Origin: Gonocerus acuteangulatus | Lineage: Eukaryota; Arthropoda; Insecta; Hemiptera; Coreidae | Reading direction: 5' to 3' | NCBI GenBank assembly: GCA_946811695.1 | Contig: OX328123.1 | Coordinates: 42,683,335 to 42,747,334 of the forward strand | Length of the DNA: 64,000 nucleotides | Shown here: one piece after another, positions 22,262-34,010 of the stretch | Position numbering within the stretch: position 1 is the stretch's first letter | Layout: each line of letters opens with the position of its first letter | The notes under the pieces: model-generated | Database searches by the model: none | The model's input: only the letters and a program-made list of their open reading frames with translations | Told to the model about the DNA's origin: nothing | Position numbers and translations under genes: made by a program

Positions 22262-22971
22262 AATTTCCGGCCTGGGGACTTTGAGCGACCACGCTCCCGA
22301 GAAGAGTCCCGTCGACTACCGCTGGAAGATCTTGTTCGCCGCCGAAGATCAGCTACCTCAGCGCGAAGACGCCTCAGCTCCTCCATGATGGCTGCGTTTG
22401 TGATGGGATCACCTGATGTTGATGCTACGGGTGTTGAGACTGCGTAGACTTCTGGTCGCTCAACCTCCATTATTTTGTCCGCGACAGAAGTTAGTGCGTC
22501 CACGTCTTCTTGTTTGGTGGCCGCTAAAATTTCCTGCACACGCGGAGGAAGATTTCTGCGCCACAGTGTTAAAACCATCTCCTGGCTGATTGTAGATCCC
22601 GCTAACTGTAGCATCTGGCGATATAGCTGCGATGGGCGTTGACTCCCTAGCTGTGTGTCCTGCAGAAGCTTCTTAATCCGCTGCGCCTCGGACTCACCAT
22701 AAATTGTAATCAACCGGTCACGCAACTGTTTATAGGGATCTTCGTAGTTACCGGTGAGTAGGTCCGCCACCTGCGTCAAGACATCAAGTTCAAGCCCAGC
22801 CACGACGGCTTGGAATTTAATTTGTGAAGACGTCACTCTTGACGTAGCGAAAACTGCGTCTGCTTGCAAGAACCATAGCGTGGGGTTTGATTTATAAAAT
22901 CCGGGTAGACGCGACGTGGGGCCTGCGAAGGCAGATATGTCCGGCTTGACTTGCTCCTGCTCTTCTGGCAT
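22174..22971 (-). CDS. Ty3/gypsy Gag
   Basis: 265 residues beginning [11 protein letters not shown] 50 nt downstream of the primer site. The capsid-like region spans about 15-175, with [20 protein letters not shown] as in gypsy Gag and an [10 protein letters not shown] segment. An Arg/Ser-rich stretch (about 205-235) precedes the nucleic-acid finger C238-x2-H241-x8-C250-x3-C254, an unusual C-H-C-C order typical of CsRn1-like elements rather than the retroviral C-C-H-C. It packages element RNA in cytoplasmic particles. It stops at TAA (22174-22176), where a run of five T on the coding strand allows a -1 slip into pol. Confidence 0.9.
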   Translation of the reverse strand: MPEEQEQVKPDISAFAGPTSRLPGFYKSNPTLWFLQADAVFATSRVTSSQIKFQAVVAGLELDVLTQVADLLTGNYEDPYKQLRDRLITIYGESEAQRIKKLLQDTQLGSQRPSQLYRQMLQLAGSTISQEMVLTLWRRNLPPRVQEILAATKQEDVDALTSVADKIMEVERPEVYAVSTPVASTSGDPITNAAIMEELRRLRAEVADLRRRTRSSSGSRRDSSRERGRSKSPGRKFCFFHRKFRSRARKCTPPCDWKSQEKEDF

Positions 22972-23020
22972 GCTGACAATTTATTTAAAAAAAAAACAAA
23001 AAACAAAACAATAAACACTA

Positions 23021-23032
23021 TCGGGGTCACCA
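23021..23032 (-). other. Primer-binding site, tRNA-Trp type
   Basis: The minus strand reads TGGTGACCCCGA two bases after the 5' LTR. This is complementary to the CCA-ending 3' terminus of insect tRNA-Trp for 12 bases. Confidence 0.75.
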
Positions 23033-23034
23033 CT

Positions 23035-23679
23035 TGTTGGGGTTAATTAATTGTCTGTTTATTGGTCAGAAGGTCCCAACAAAGAATAAATAAATAATGG
23101 GCGTGTTCATAAAATAATAAATATATTCCTCTTGAATAAATAAAATAATAAAATTAAACTTCAATAAATAAATAAAATGACACTGTCAATTAATAATTGA
23201 AATAAATAATTGTTCATAAATAAAAAGTGTTCATAAATTAGAATCATAGCTATCGGAGTTCAATAGTACGGTATGACGTCACTGGAGATGATGTGCGGAT
23301 CTCCATGCGGAGAGTTGGTAGCCGGGAGCTTGGATCTCGCTGGTACTGCTTGACTTGAGAAGGTAACCTAGGGTTATCGCAAGCTGCCTTAAATCTAGTA
23401 AAAAGTTCAGTACTTGCGGATAAATCCTAGTGCACCGAGATGTTGGGCTGGTCTTGGTGGATCTCTCGGAGCAGGCAGCAGGATACAAATTGCTAGGAGA
23501 ACGACACTTGGCTTAATCTGCTGAGATGCCGAATCCTCCGGTTATCTGTTCACTATCTGGATACTCACTCACAAAACTCTAACGGTAAAAATTATTCCCG
23601 CGGGAAAGCTCCATTAAAACTTTAGTGCAGCGGGCTTTTCTCCCGCGGAAAAATATAATTTAAAACAAGCTCCGCTACA
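23035..23679 (-). repeat. 5' LTR of the gypsy element
   Basis: Second LTR, offset 4,597 bp from the first, with no difference that I could find by reading. On the minus strand it supplies the promoter. AT-rich with several AATAAA strings. Confidence 0.93.
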
Positions 23680-23683
23680 GATA

Positions 23684-23914
23684 TAACACAGGTGCTGACG
23701 ACTCTCACATTGGTAGGACGATGTTACATACAATCATGTGGAGGTCCGGTGTGTCACAGTGTCATGAAACCACATAAAGTGATCCACACGAAAGTGTAAT
23801 ACAATGTCTACATACCTAACATACAATCAAAGAATAACCTATTGCAGAAAAACGGAGGTAAATATAATATAGCCACTCTGGAGTGATAATTAAATACAAT
23901 TATTATAAAAACAA
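23684..23914. other. Spacer, no gene seen
   Basis: Flanking DNA between the gypsy element and the palindrome. Nothing recognisable. Confidence 0.5.
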
Positions 23915-24285
23915 TTAAAGATAAGGAATAACTCTTCAGAATGCTCAGAATGTATAACTTTATTACATGAATTCAACATTTCAGACTACTAGTCCATCTT
24001 CAGGAGAGTTAAAATAGTATGTTAATTATTAGATATTGCAGTAATATCTTTTAAATTATATTATATTGATTATCATTAACCAAGCTATTATATTCATATT
24101 AAAACAATTAATACAATATAATGTAATATAAGGTAATCTATATAATATTGTTTAAAAGGTATTGCTGCAGTATCTAATAATTAATATACTATTTTAGCCT
24201 AAAGATAGACTTGTAGTCTGAAATGTTGAATTCATGTAATAAAGTTGTATGATAATTTTCAAGGGTTATTCCTCATCTTGAATTA
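23915..24285. repeat. 370-bp foldback palindrome with Penelope-like arms
   Basis: The left arm (to about 24095) and right arm (from about 24105) are reverse complements along most of their length, including TTTATTACATGAATTCAAC and ATTTCAGACTAC. The left arm read on the minus strand contains CTGAAGA, the hairpin GACT-AGT-AGTC, then GAAA, a hammerhead-like core. The right arm has CTAAAGA in the same place. Inverted terminal repeats of this style occur in Penelope-like retroelements. No reverse transcriptase is nearby. Confidence 0.65.
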
Positions 24286-25440
24286 TTTTATTATTTATCA
24301 CCATTTACCTTTTACTAAAAATAAAAAAAAATAAAAATAAAAGATATCATTCTTTCCTGTTTTCATCGCATAAACTGTTTAATAAATAATGGTTTATACC
24401 CTTCTAAAGTTTTTATGAATTATTTGAAATTTCAAGAAATATTGCTTTGTGTTGGAATGTTTGTCGAAAATGGAATATCCTTAAGAAAAATCTGAGTTTT
24501 ATAATAATATTGTTGTTGGTATTTGACTGAATTCCTGTAGATCTCTCAGGCAGGAAACTCGCCTTATCTCCAATAATGGCCATCTTCGCCTTATCTAGAA
24601 TAATGGGCGGCTCCATCTTCACAAGAATTTATTTTATTTTTTACGTTTTTCTCTTCTTCTATTCAGCTGAATGCTGAAGTCAACTGAGATTGGAATTCAA
24701 ATACTCAGATAGATTGGAGCTCAATCAACAATAACAATCGGATTCAAATGTATTTTCTTTAATTAAAAAAAGAAAAAATACAAGCTTGGTACACAAGAAT
24801 TGTGCCATCTTAGCGTTATTTCATATAATTCTTATTCCTTTTAAAAGATACTTGGGTAAACTAAGTTTACTGTTAAACAAATTTAAATCATGAAATCTCC
24901 AAGAAAAACAATATATGAGACGCTTAAATGAATGGGTCACCTCAACAATGTTGCAACCAACAATTTTTCCGAAACGTGGATTTTGGAGCAGTAATGTAGT
25001 AACCATCAATATGCCTCATAGGGACAATTTTTTCCTCTTTTTCTGAAGCTGGTTGAAACGAACACTCACCTGATAGTGAGAAGCTGCGAAGCCTCTTCTA
25101 GCTAACAACGTTTCACCAGCTGGCGAAAACCGTTTAAATAAAGTTAAAAATAAATTAAGGTCAGTACAGGAGAAATGTTCATAAAATAGGTCGTGAAATT
25201 TTCTTCAAAGTGAGATAAGAGTAACAATGTTGTATGCCTGCCATTGTATTTGTACTCTAATGCATTACTTTGATTCATGGTAACTCAACACCCCTGTTTT
25301 GTTTGAAATATGATTACAGAAAGAAGAAGGTTCATGTTTGCTCAGAAGAAATTCGACTTACCACGTCTTGTCCGCAGGAAAATGTGTAACAACGTTCCAA
25401 CCGATATGGGTTACAACGTCGTTGCTAACATTTATTGTCA
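24286..25440. other. AT-rich DNA, no gene seen
   Basis: A short imperfect inverted repeat (AGCTGGTTGAAACG near 25048 and CGTTTCACCAGCT near 25107) is present. ORFs at 24413-24622 and 24821-25009 (minus) show no domain. Confidence 0.4.
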
Positions 25441-25998
25441 CTTTTCACTTATCCTTTAGCTCAGGTACTTAATATAGGTAGCTGAAATTTCTTACATGAT
25501 GACTTTTCACTTATCCTTTAGCTCAGGTACTTAATATAGGTAGCTGAAATTTCTTACATGATGACTTTTCACTTATCCTTTAGCTCAGGTACTTAATATA
25601 GGTAGCTGAAATTTCTTACATGATGACTTTTCACTTATCCTTTAGCTCAGGTACTTAATATAGGTAGCTGAAATTTCTTACATGATGACTTTTCACTTAT
25701 CCTTTAGCTCAGGTACTTAATATAGGTAGCTGAAATTTCTTACATGATGACTTTTCACTTATCCTTTAGCTCAGGTACTTAATATAGGTAGCTGAAATTT
25801 CTTACAGGATGACTTTTCACTTATCCTTTAGCTCAGGTACTTAATATAGGTAGCTGAAATTTCTTACATGATGACTTTTCACTTATCCTTTAGCTCAGGT
25901 ACTTAATATAGGTAGCTGAAATTTCTTACATGATGACTTTTCACTTATCCTTTAGCTCAGGTACTTAATATAGGTAGCTGAAATTTCTTACAGGATGA
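25441..25998. repeat. Satellite, 62-bp unit x 9
   Basis: CTTTTCACTTATCC recurs every 62 bp at 25441, 25503, 25565, 25627, 25689, 25751, 25813, 25875 and 25937. Units are almost identical. The main variant is ACAGGATGA in place of ACATGATGA at the end of units 6 and 9. Such homogeneity points to recent expansion. Confidence 0.97.
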
Positions 25999-28473
25999 AT
26001 TTTATGGGCATATAAAACACAACTAAGCGTGTGACCAATGCGGTAAGGTTTTTAATAAAAATATTTCTGTAGTCCTTGACAAATCACATTTCTAAAAAGT
26101 TTTCCCCAACAGAAAGTTCAATGATTATATATTAATTGTGTAACCTCATTTTTACAACGAGATTTGTATTCATTCAGTAACAATTGACTGCATAATCAAA
26201 AGGACGTAGCAATCGCATGCTCTTGAAACTTTCCCCGTTTCGCTTGATATTCTTGTTTTATCAGTTTTAATTATTTTTTTAGTTGGGACATTGGGAAGAG
26301 CTGAGCAGACCTCGCAAAGATAAGCTAATGAAGATATACTGTTACAATGGAACGTCAAGCCGATAATAAACTTACAGTAAATAAATAAAACATCTACAAA
26401 AAACACTGTTTATTCACTCTAGTTTCATCAAGGATTAAAAAAAATTAACATTTTTGTGAAACGCTCGAAAGTTTGGCCTCTTTCAGAATTTGAAAAAAAA
26501 AACAAAAAAAAAAACAGTGAATTCATTGTCTTTTGTTAGCAGTGTTTTACTCGTTTGAAAAGTTATCCTTACGAGCGAAGCAGATTTTAATTAAAAAACT
26601 AAGTTATTACCACTAATTTAATTTATGTCTTAAATAACGTTGGAGCCGATGGAGATAATTAAAAAGAAAGTTCATGGCATAATTACTTTTGCCTTTATAG
26701 GAAGGTGAGTGGGTGAAAACTTGTTGGACGCTGGCTTTTCATGCGCTTTAGCAATCATTATTTAGCGCAGCTGTTACCTGTTATCATTCATAATTATGAT
26801 AATTAAGTAATAATGAAATTATACAAAATTGTCTACCATTTGATGGAACACCTCAATTAAGGGTGCAATTTTCCATAGACCTTTCGTTAAAAAATAAGAA
26901 GGTTTGAAGGAAAAAAAAGTATAAAAATATCTTCTATAAATACTATATAAATCTGTAATAATGTACACAGGTCTTTCGCACAACACGAAGTTACTCGCGA
27001 CACCCACTACGGATACTTTACCAAAGTGGATTAGTGGTTTCCGTCTCTTATTCAATTTATGTTTCATGCGAAGCTAAAACAGGAACAAGAGTGGATTTGT
27101 AAAGAATATGGAAATTAAAAGAAACAGAGTCCATTCCCAGATATACGGAGTTACTCGTGCTCAGCACGGGCAGCATGCCAGAGGGTGCAGTGTATTCAAT
27201 GTTATAACCATTGTATTATTCTATGTTGCATATAATACGAAATGTAATGACTAGCAGTGGGAATGGACTAATTCCGAAAACAAACTTCGATAAATAAAAA
27301 ATACAACAAGAGACAGGCCGAAAGAAAACTGAATATAACGAGAACACGTAATTTTGACCGGACTTCAAATACTACCCAGATTTCTGAGGCACTTTTATCT
27401 GATCGAGGAAACAGAACTATATACACACGAACCGAGATATGCAGTTCAACATAATATGCAATATTATTAAATCCGTATAATATTTTATACATTATATATA
27501 TTATACTTACTGGATGCAGATTTTGAGCCCCTATCAATACTGCGTGGCATACTGGCCGAAAATAGCCCACATATGTACATAATATTAACACAACAAATAG
27601 GAAGAAAAGCTCAAGGAAAGAAAAAAATGGTGTGATTTTAAATTCACGATGTGAATTTATTTTGCAATATTTGAGGCTTCTAAAACCTACTTGAAGAAGT
27701 CAAACATTTCACTAATTGTGGGCACGTATGTTGCTCGGAGACTTGGCTAACATGTGCACCTATACCTTCTACCAGCTGATCTCGACTTCAATATAGCAGT
27801 CACTTCACCAGCTATCAAGAAGAGTCGTGGGAGAGCGAGCGGTGGGTTCCTTATATTATATAACCCTTTACTAACAAAACCAGAAGTTTGACATCTTGAT
27901 TAATATAATGATATTAGTAATAATAATTATCATTACAAAATAAAATGAATATCAAAATATGAAGGAAAAATATGAATTTATAGCAAAATATGTTAAGATG
28001 TGGATTTTGACAAAATATATAAAAATATGTGAATTAAGAACCTGTTTAAATGCTTTAAAATCACTTAAAACGTGCAGAATTGATCAAACATTTCTATTGA
28101 AGAATCAGAAAAATATATGTAAATACAATAACATCCGTTCCGTAATCATTACATATGGCCAACATCTTTCAATGGGAAACGTTTATGCAACATATAAATA
28201 CATATTAACACAATTGAAATCAACTAAATTTTATTTAAAAAAATTAGCTCTATTTTGATCCCCTTCACCCTTTCCTTTTTTTTTGTTTTTTTAATAAAAT
28301 TATCATTTAACAAACTCTGTATTAAAGGATGACGACTACACGATTTGTAAAATTTATTGATATATTACATCACAATTTCTATACGTTTCTTAATATATAA
28401 CATCACGATTTCTACAATGTATCGATACATTACTACAGAATTTATCGCCGAAAGTTGCGAAACTCTTAAAAAA

Positions 28474-28480
<7 letters not shown>
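25999..28480. other. AT-rich DNA, no gene seen
   Basis: A 12-bp perfect inverted repeat AGTCCATTCCCA (27128-27139) and its complement (27258-27269) bound a 142-bp stretch with a CTCGTGCTCAGCACGGG patch. No target duplication, so only a weak element candidate. The other ORFs lack domains. Confidence 0.4.

Positions 28481-28529
<49 letters not shown>
28481..28529. repeat. Poly(A), 49 nt
   Basis: An uninterrupted A run. Flanking TCGCCGAAA (about 28445) and TTTCGGCGA (about 28535) are reverse complements. It could be the tail of an unrecognised retroposon. Confidence 0.9.
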
Positions 28530-28531
<2 letters not shown>

Positions 28532-30956
28532 TTATTTCGGCGATGTTATATCTCCTTATGAAGAATTGTCCTCCCCATCCTTCCCCGGAAGGAGAGGTTT
28601 TCACTCGAGAAGAATTGCTTTCAAATAAATGTGCACTCACACACACACACATTTCCAATTACATTATGGAATTCAGAGATACTCACAGTTCTAAGTATAC
28701 CGTTGTAAATGTATTTAAGTTTTACAACTTATATGTGATTCGCAGCTTACAGTATTGTGTTTGGAATAGTAGTCATCCCCGAAAATAGATTGTTTTATTA
28801 ATATCAACGTTTTGAAATATTATTGCGGTTTAAAATACAGAATATTTGCGAATATTCAATTTGCATTAGCCTTAAAACGAATTTATTGCTTATTTAAAAA
28901 AAGTCATGTAACGTTGAAGAATAATGTGTTAAAGCAAAGAACAGAAACCATGGATTTTCCTAAATAACTTCTTGAACATGATATTGTCGATACAATTGCA
29001 AAGTATCGAAAATAAAAAAAACGCATTTTTCATTTTCAATCCATACAGAGTGTGAGTGTGACATGAGTGAGATCGGGCAATGATGCTCTGGTAACTGTTT
29101 GCCCTAAAGCCCAATCCAACCAACCAATCCATAATGATTGCTGTTAAACTGATGAACGTTGTGGCAAACTCTGGAAAGTTAAAGAAAAATAATTATAAAT
29201 TACAGAAAATCAAACTAAAGAATGTGCATTAAGTCTTATGAAAATATATAACAGTATAAAATTTAAATAGAGTCATCAATAAGGTACCAAACAACTTTTC
29301 TCATTCGATACTTAGCATTATTATCGACTAAATGTCAGAAACGGAACGAAATAGAAACTGGTTGGCAGCGTATAACTACATTTTTTATGTAGTTTCACCC
29401 CCTTGAGTATTGCCTTTTACATGCGATACTCTCTGTAAATACATAAAAAGTCAAAGAAGCGTAATAATGTATATATAGCATAAATAATAATATATACCGT
29501 ATACTTTTATGGATGATTCATTTTTAGTCCGTCATTATATGTACTTAATTAGTTAAGAATAGCGCAATTTTTACGGCTGTGCATTGGTGTTATGAGTGAA
29601 ATATTTGCTCCAATTCCCAATGACCTTCTCAGCCATATATAATGATTCTGTACGATCTGAATGTGATGTGATCTAATTTGCTAAAGCAGAGATATATCCT
29701 GGGTGTGGAGAGAGAGTTGATATAAATTCACCGCCCAAGGGGTAATGTGGGAGTAGGTGCACCTGCTCTCTCTCCCCTTCGCCATCTCCTTCTTGAGTGA
29801 CATCGGCTTAGCTTTAACCTTCAATCCGAGCCAGCTGTTCCAAAATCCCGGAGAATCTCTTTTTAAACAGATTTATCCTTCATTCCTATTAATTTTGCTA
29901 ACTTTCGATGCTTCTCGAGCGCCTTATCCAGGTTCTCTTCCTTCAGCAAAGGAAGCAAAGAACCTACTTGTAATAGATAAAGCCAGTATTTCTTTTAATG
30001 TTCTAGTGCAGTTGTATTTATGTAATTGTACATCTAATAATGCCATTAAAAACGTATTACTCGAATAGGTGGCCGTGTACATTCAGTTCACATTTCAAGG
30101 CCGTGAGTGCACAGTTTGGCCTCAAGGATTGGACTGTACAGTTAATCTATTGTTGTTTTTTTTTTTTTTTTTTCATTCTACTTCGATGGACTGCACAGTT
30201 CAGCTCAAGACTGTCCAAATCTGGCTGCGCAGTCCAAATCTTGAGATATTCCTCACCGTGTGTGTTGGCTAAACTAAGAATATCTCTAAAATTGGAATCC
30301 AACAGAATAAAACACTTGCCAGTTTACATGAAAGTAAGTATAATGCCGGTACTGAATATGTAATTCACTCTGTGCAAATGAGGCGATGACCTTCAAAATG
30401 GGACAAGTCATCGCATTAATTTAATTTCTAACAAGTTTTTTAATAAGAAAATTAATGTTAGTGTGTTTTTTTTAATAAGAAAATTAATGTTAGTGTGGCC
30501 TCGCGCATATTAATTTCCAAAAGGAATTATTCTGTTTTAGACGTTTTGTGCCCCCTGAATAGTTTTACGACTTGGATATATTCTGTTTTGAAAGTCGACG
30601 ACTCAAATGTTAGTTGGTGATAAAGGTTTGTCAAGGGGGGAGATTCCTGTCTCTAGGCCTAATTATTTAACTGGTGATACAATATTTGCGCAAGATGTTA
30701 AATACTTACACAGACCAGGCAGGCGACACGTAAACACACAGGGGGCAGAATTATTAAGCATTGAAATTTGTTAAAAATAAATTAAATCATGGATAAGTAT
30801 CTTTAATAAGTAAAACATTGGACAGACTTCTGTTAGGCATGACGGTCATCCTAAAACGTTGCCTCAAGATTGGTGTTTAGAAACAATAAGTTACAGAAGT
30901 GATTTTTTGAATATTTTTTCGTGTTCTTTATTTATTTTTTTCTCATTATTTCATTT
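28530..30956. other. No gene seen
   Basis: The 29740-30000 patch is GC-richer with an ORF of 103 codons (29757-30068) lacking any domain. Two direct copies of TTTTTTAATAAGAAAATTAA lie at about 30440-30490. Confidence 0.35.
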
Positions 30957-31343
30957 ATAATTGAGGACCCCAGAGGTCAAGGGGTCTAAGTAACAAACTC
31001 AATGTTTTAAGGAAAATGGGGTCAAATTTGAACATGTGTGGTAATAGCAAAACCTAGATTTTTACAGTTCCGAAGATTCTAGACGAGCTCTCAGGTCTTC
31101 AGGTGTTTATTATCGATGATACATAATAGGTACATCATCCGGTTTATGATTAATAATCAAATGAATCGGGGAATCCACACATAGACCCCTTCATTTCCTT
31201 CTGATAAAAGTAGATACATATTACAAAAGTGGCGATACTCAGGAAAAAAACAAGCTAGAGGGCAGCAACTGTGAAGAAAATCACTTGGATCTCTTACCCA
31301 TCCACAAGATTACTGTGTTCACTACCCATTCCTGTATCTAACT

Positions 31344-31374
<31 letters not shown>

Positions 31375-31536
31375 TGTGGTTTAGACCCTTGACTTCTGAG
31401 GCCCTCAATTATGATGGATAAATGCCGAAATGCTTCAAATTATTGTATTCACATATTTATGATTATGATTTAAATAATATTGATGTATTCTGTTTGTATT
31501 TTATTTCTCAATGAACATCTGTATTCATTCATTAAT
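30957..31536. repeat. Inverted pair of LINE 3'UTR-like pieces
   Basis: TTAGACCC(C)TTGACYTCTGRG...CTCAATTAT occurs on the plus strand at 31381-31412 and on the minus strand at 30957-30989. The right copy follows 26 T and ends in AATGAACATCTGTATTCATT, resembling the LINE tail at 16385-16412. This suggests two 3' ends of one LINE family inserted in opposite directions. Confidence 0.45.
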
Positions 31537-32118
31537 TTCTTCATTCAATACTTATCCGAGTATTAGTGTAATATATCGTTATATTTACTAGTAGAAATGT
31601 CTCTTCATAGTGCAATGTGAAAAAAATACCTTGCTTCTATTTATAACAATAATGTGTTGTAGACGTGGCCCTTCCTGCGAAAGTGTAGGCTATAATTGTA
31701 CATTATTAAGGTAGTAGTCCATAAGCTAGTGATCTCTTATATCGCATAATGTACACAAACATAGACAAGATGTTTACATCACAATAAAAACTATAAGAAA
31801 ACCTATTTCAGAACAAATTATTCATCCATTTTGAATGCCTAGTTAGTAACACGTGCTTTGTTACGTCACTATGACGTGTCCTAAGTTCCATCATTATAAC
31901 TGTTGGAGTTCATTGACTGCAATACAACAGCTGATTACCTACTAGTGGATGATAGAGCACTGATCACTAATTGAGTTTCGCTCGAACTGTTGGGATTAAG
32001 GTTATTATCTTTAGAACTGCAAAGGGTTGTAGGTAATCTCTTCTTGCGAGAGCATTAGCTGTTTGGTGTCAGAAATATACATAAACAATTATATATCTAA
32101 AAACTGTGCTTAAGGACA
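31537..32118 (+). other. Possible 5' leader of the LINE ORF1 remnant
   Basis: No frame is open. The part from about 31850, with TTACGTCACTATGACGTGTC and GTTGGTGTC-like stretches, could be the 5'UTR of the element whose ORF1 starts at 32119. This is by position only. Confidence 0.3.
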
Positions 32119-32897
32119 ATGGATCAACTAACAAAGGCTATTACAGATTTGAAAATCTCTTTGAATGCAAATCTAGCAGAACTGACAGTAGAAATTTTAT
32201 CTCTTAAAGAACGTTTTAAAATCTCAGAACAGAAGATAGATGATATGACCAAAATAACTGAACTCATAAAAGAAGATATATGTTACCTAAAGAATTGGAA
32301 ATAAAATATATAAAAATAGAAGATGACTTTAAAAATTACACTGACGCTGAAAAGAGAAAGAAAAATATCATTATTTACAACGTAAAATTAAATAACTATA
32401 AAGATGCGGAAGAAACAGTATTGGACATATTTAATGGTACAATGAATGTTTCTGTCAGTCTGCGGGAAATAGGCTATATTAAACTCCTTGGGAGCAGGGA
32501 AAGCGAATGTAGACCAATTCTAATTAAATTCACAACTCTTCGTTTAAAACAAGAAATACTGAGAGGAACAAAAACATTAAGAGGAAAATCTATAGTTATA
32601 TCTGAAGATTATTCTAAAGATGTGAGAATTAGAAGAAGAGAACTTATTCCATACTTGAAGAAAGCTAGGAGAGAGAATGTTCCAGCAAAGCTAATCCAGG
32701 ATAAGCTAATCATCGCAGGGAAAACCTATACTCTTCAAGAAGTAATAGAATGGTCCAAGACAAACATCACAAGCATAGCTAATGATGGAAAAGCCGAACA
32801 CTTCATCTGTGGATCTTCACTAATTTCCGAAATGAAACAGAAGCTTACCTCCACTTGTAAATATAGGCCGAAGGAACCAAATATTAAGCAGCTCTGA
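32119..32897 (+). pseudogene. LINE ORF1-like RNA-binding protein, broken by a frame change
   Basis: The first frame (32119-32304) gives a 61-residue heptad-patterned coiled coil beginning MDQLTKAITDLKISLNANLA. The second frame (from about 32280 to 32897) continues with more helix, then KRKKNIIIYNV, RPILIKFTTLRLKQEILRGT, and ISEDYSKDVRIRRRELIPYL ahead of KKARRENVPAKL and KTYTLQEV. That layout, coiled coil then RRM-like and C-terminal domain, is the nucleic-acid-chaperone ORF1 type carried with endonuclease/RT LINEs of insects. The two frames differ by one base near 32280-32300. No ORF2 follows, so the copy is 3'-deleted or internally deleted. Confidence 0.7.
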
Positions 32898-33963
32898 GAG
32901 GCTATAGACACAGAAGATTTAAGATTAACAGGTACGAATCTTTCACGAACAGCTTAAAACATAGCCTAGAATAGAATTTGGAGCTATTTTAATTAAGTTT
33001 TAATTTTAAGTTAATCTCACTAACCGTACTAACAAATACTAAGCGTAATTATATGAATTGAATAATGAATAGTAATTAATTTACCGCACTGAGATATATA
33101 TGAGTATAACGCAAGAATCCATACTAGGGTTAGTCTCAAATTTTGCTCTCTTTTGGAGATATCTTAATCTCAACAACTGATCGAATTAAATTGAATTATT
33201 TTTACAGAAGCTCAAATATAAGACGGAAACAGAATTACTTGGTATGTACATGGTCTTAAATAGAGCGTTTCAAAAATACAAATAATTTCACTCACCAAAC
33301 AAATTGAATAGGAAATTGGTTTACAATAATAATGCCGCCATATGCAGTATAAATTAAACAATATCACTGGAATTGTATAAAATAAATTAAAAATAATTTA
33401 ATTTTAATTATAAAGAAAATATGTTATTAATGAGATATTATATAGAGTGAATCTTATTTAGAATGATGTCATTAAGGGATATATAATTTATTATTGATTT
33501 GAATGATTTTTTTTTATGTGCAAACATTAATTTAATAAAATTTATTTAAAAGAGATTTTTGTTTCAAATAAATGTATATCAACTTGCTTATAAGGCTTAA
33601 TTTATTTTAGAAGGATTTTCTTGTATTTTAAGTTATGTATAAATGTAGTAATAATCCTACGATAAATGCGTGTCTAATACGCATTGGTTGGTACACTTTT
33701 TCTTTTCATTACCCTAGTCTTTTGTTTAACCAATTCGGCATTATAGTGTTAATTTATAAACAAAGATTGTATTTCCATTCCAGATTTGTAAATATCTTAG
33801 GTGTTAGGTTTAAGATTATTGATATTATTGTTACTAGATTATATCAATTAACACTAGTAAACTAATACAATTATATAGTAACCCCCTCCCCATGCTAAAA
33901 GATCCAAATCTTGTAAGCATTAAAAATAAATAAATAAAAAAAAATAATTGTACATTATTTTAA
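32898..33963. other. AT-rich DNA, no gene seen
   Basis: No reverse transcriptase follows the ORF1 remnant. The ORF at 33635-33865 has no domain. Confidence 0.4.
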
Positions 33964-34010
33964 GAGCTCCTGAAGAGGCGTCATAGGAACGCGAAACATG
34001 TAGAGCGAAA
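33964..34010 (+). ncRNA. Hammerhead-like ribozyme motif (best candidate)
   Basis: Order of parts: stem I GCTC (33966-33969), core CTGAAGA (33970-33976), stem II GCGT with ACGC (33978-33981 and 33989-33992), core GAAA (33993-33996), self-complementary ACATGT (33996-34001), the predicted cleavage position after A34002, and the stem I partner GAGC (34003-34006). All parts of a type I hammerhead are present, apart from one extra G (33977) before stem II. Compared with 11201-11244, stem I differs in sequence on both strands but stays paired. Hammerheads are known in Penelope-like retroelements, which this probably derives from. A shared downstream TTGACCTTTTGCC supports a common family. Confidence 0.5.

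Larger units (their letters stand above)
18438..23679 (-). mobile_element. Full-length Ty3/gypsy LTR retrotransposon, CsRn1-like
   Basis: 5,242 bp with direct 645-bp LTRs bounded by TG...CA, and the 4-bp target duplication GATA at 18434-18437 and 23680-23683. On the minus strand the order is LTR, primer site, gag, pol, polypurine tract, LTR. The primer site matches the 3' end of tRNA-Trp and the gag finger is C-H-C-C. Together these define the CsRn1 group of Ty3/gypsy (relatives include Kabuki of Bombyx), from knowledge of the family. No env frame is present. Both LTRs look identical on reading, so the insertion is recent, yet pol is interrupted near its 3' end. Confidence 0.93.

Noticed and set aside
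25441..25998. CRISPR-like array
   Set aside because: Units are contiguous 62-bp tandem repeats without unique spacers; the same holds for the 43-bp and 74-bp arrays.
27128..27269. MITE with 12-bp ends
   Set aside because: No target duplication and no second copy in the window, so the inverted repeat may be chance.
32119..32897. Host coding gene
   Set aside because: The domain layout is that of LINE ORF1 proteins, the frame is broken, and no introns or other exons are seen.
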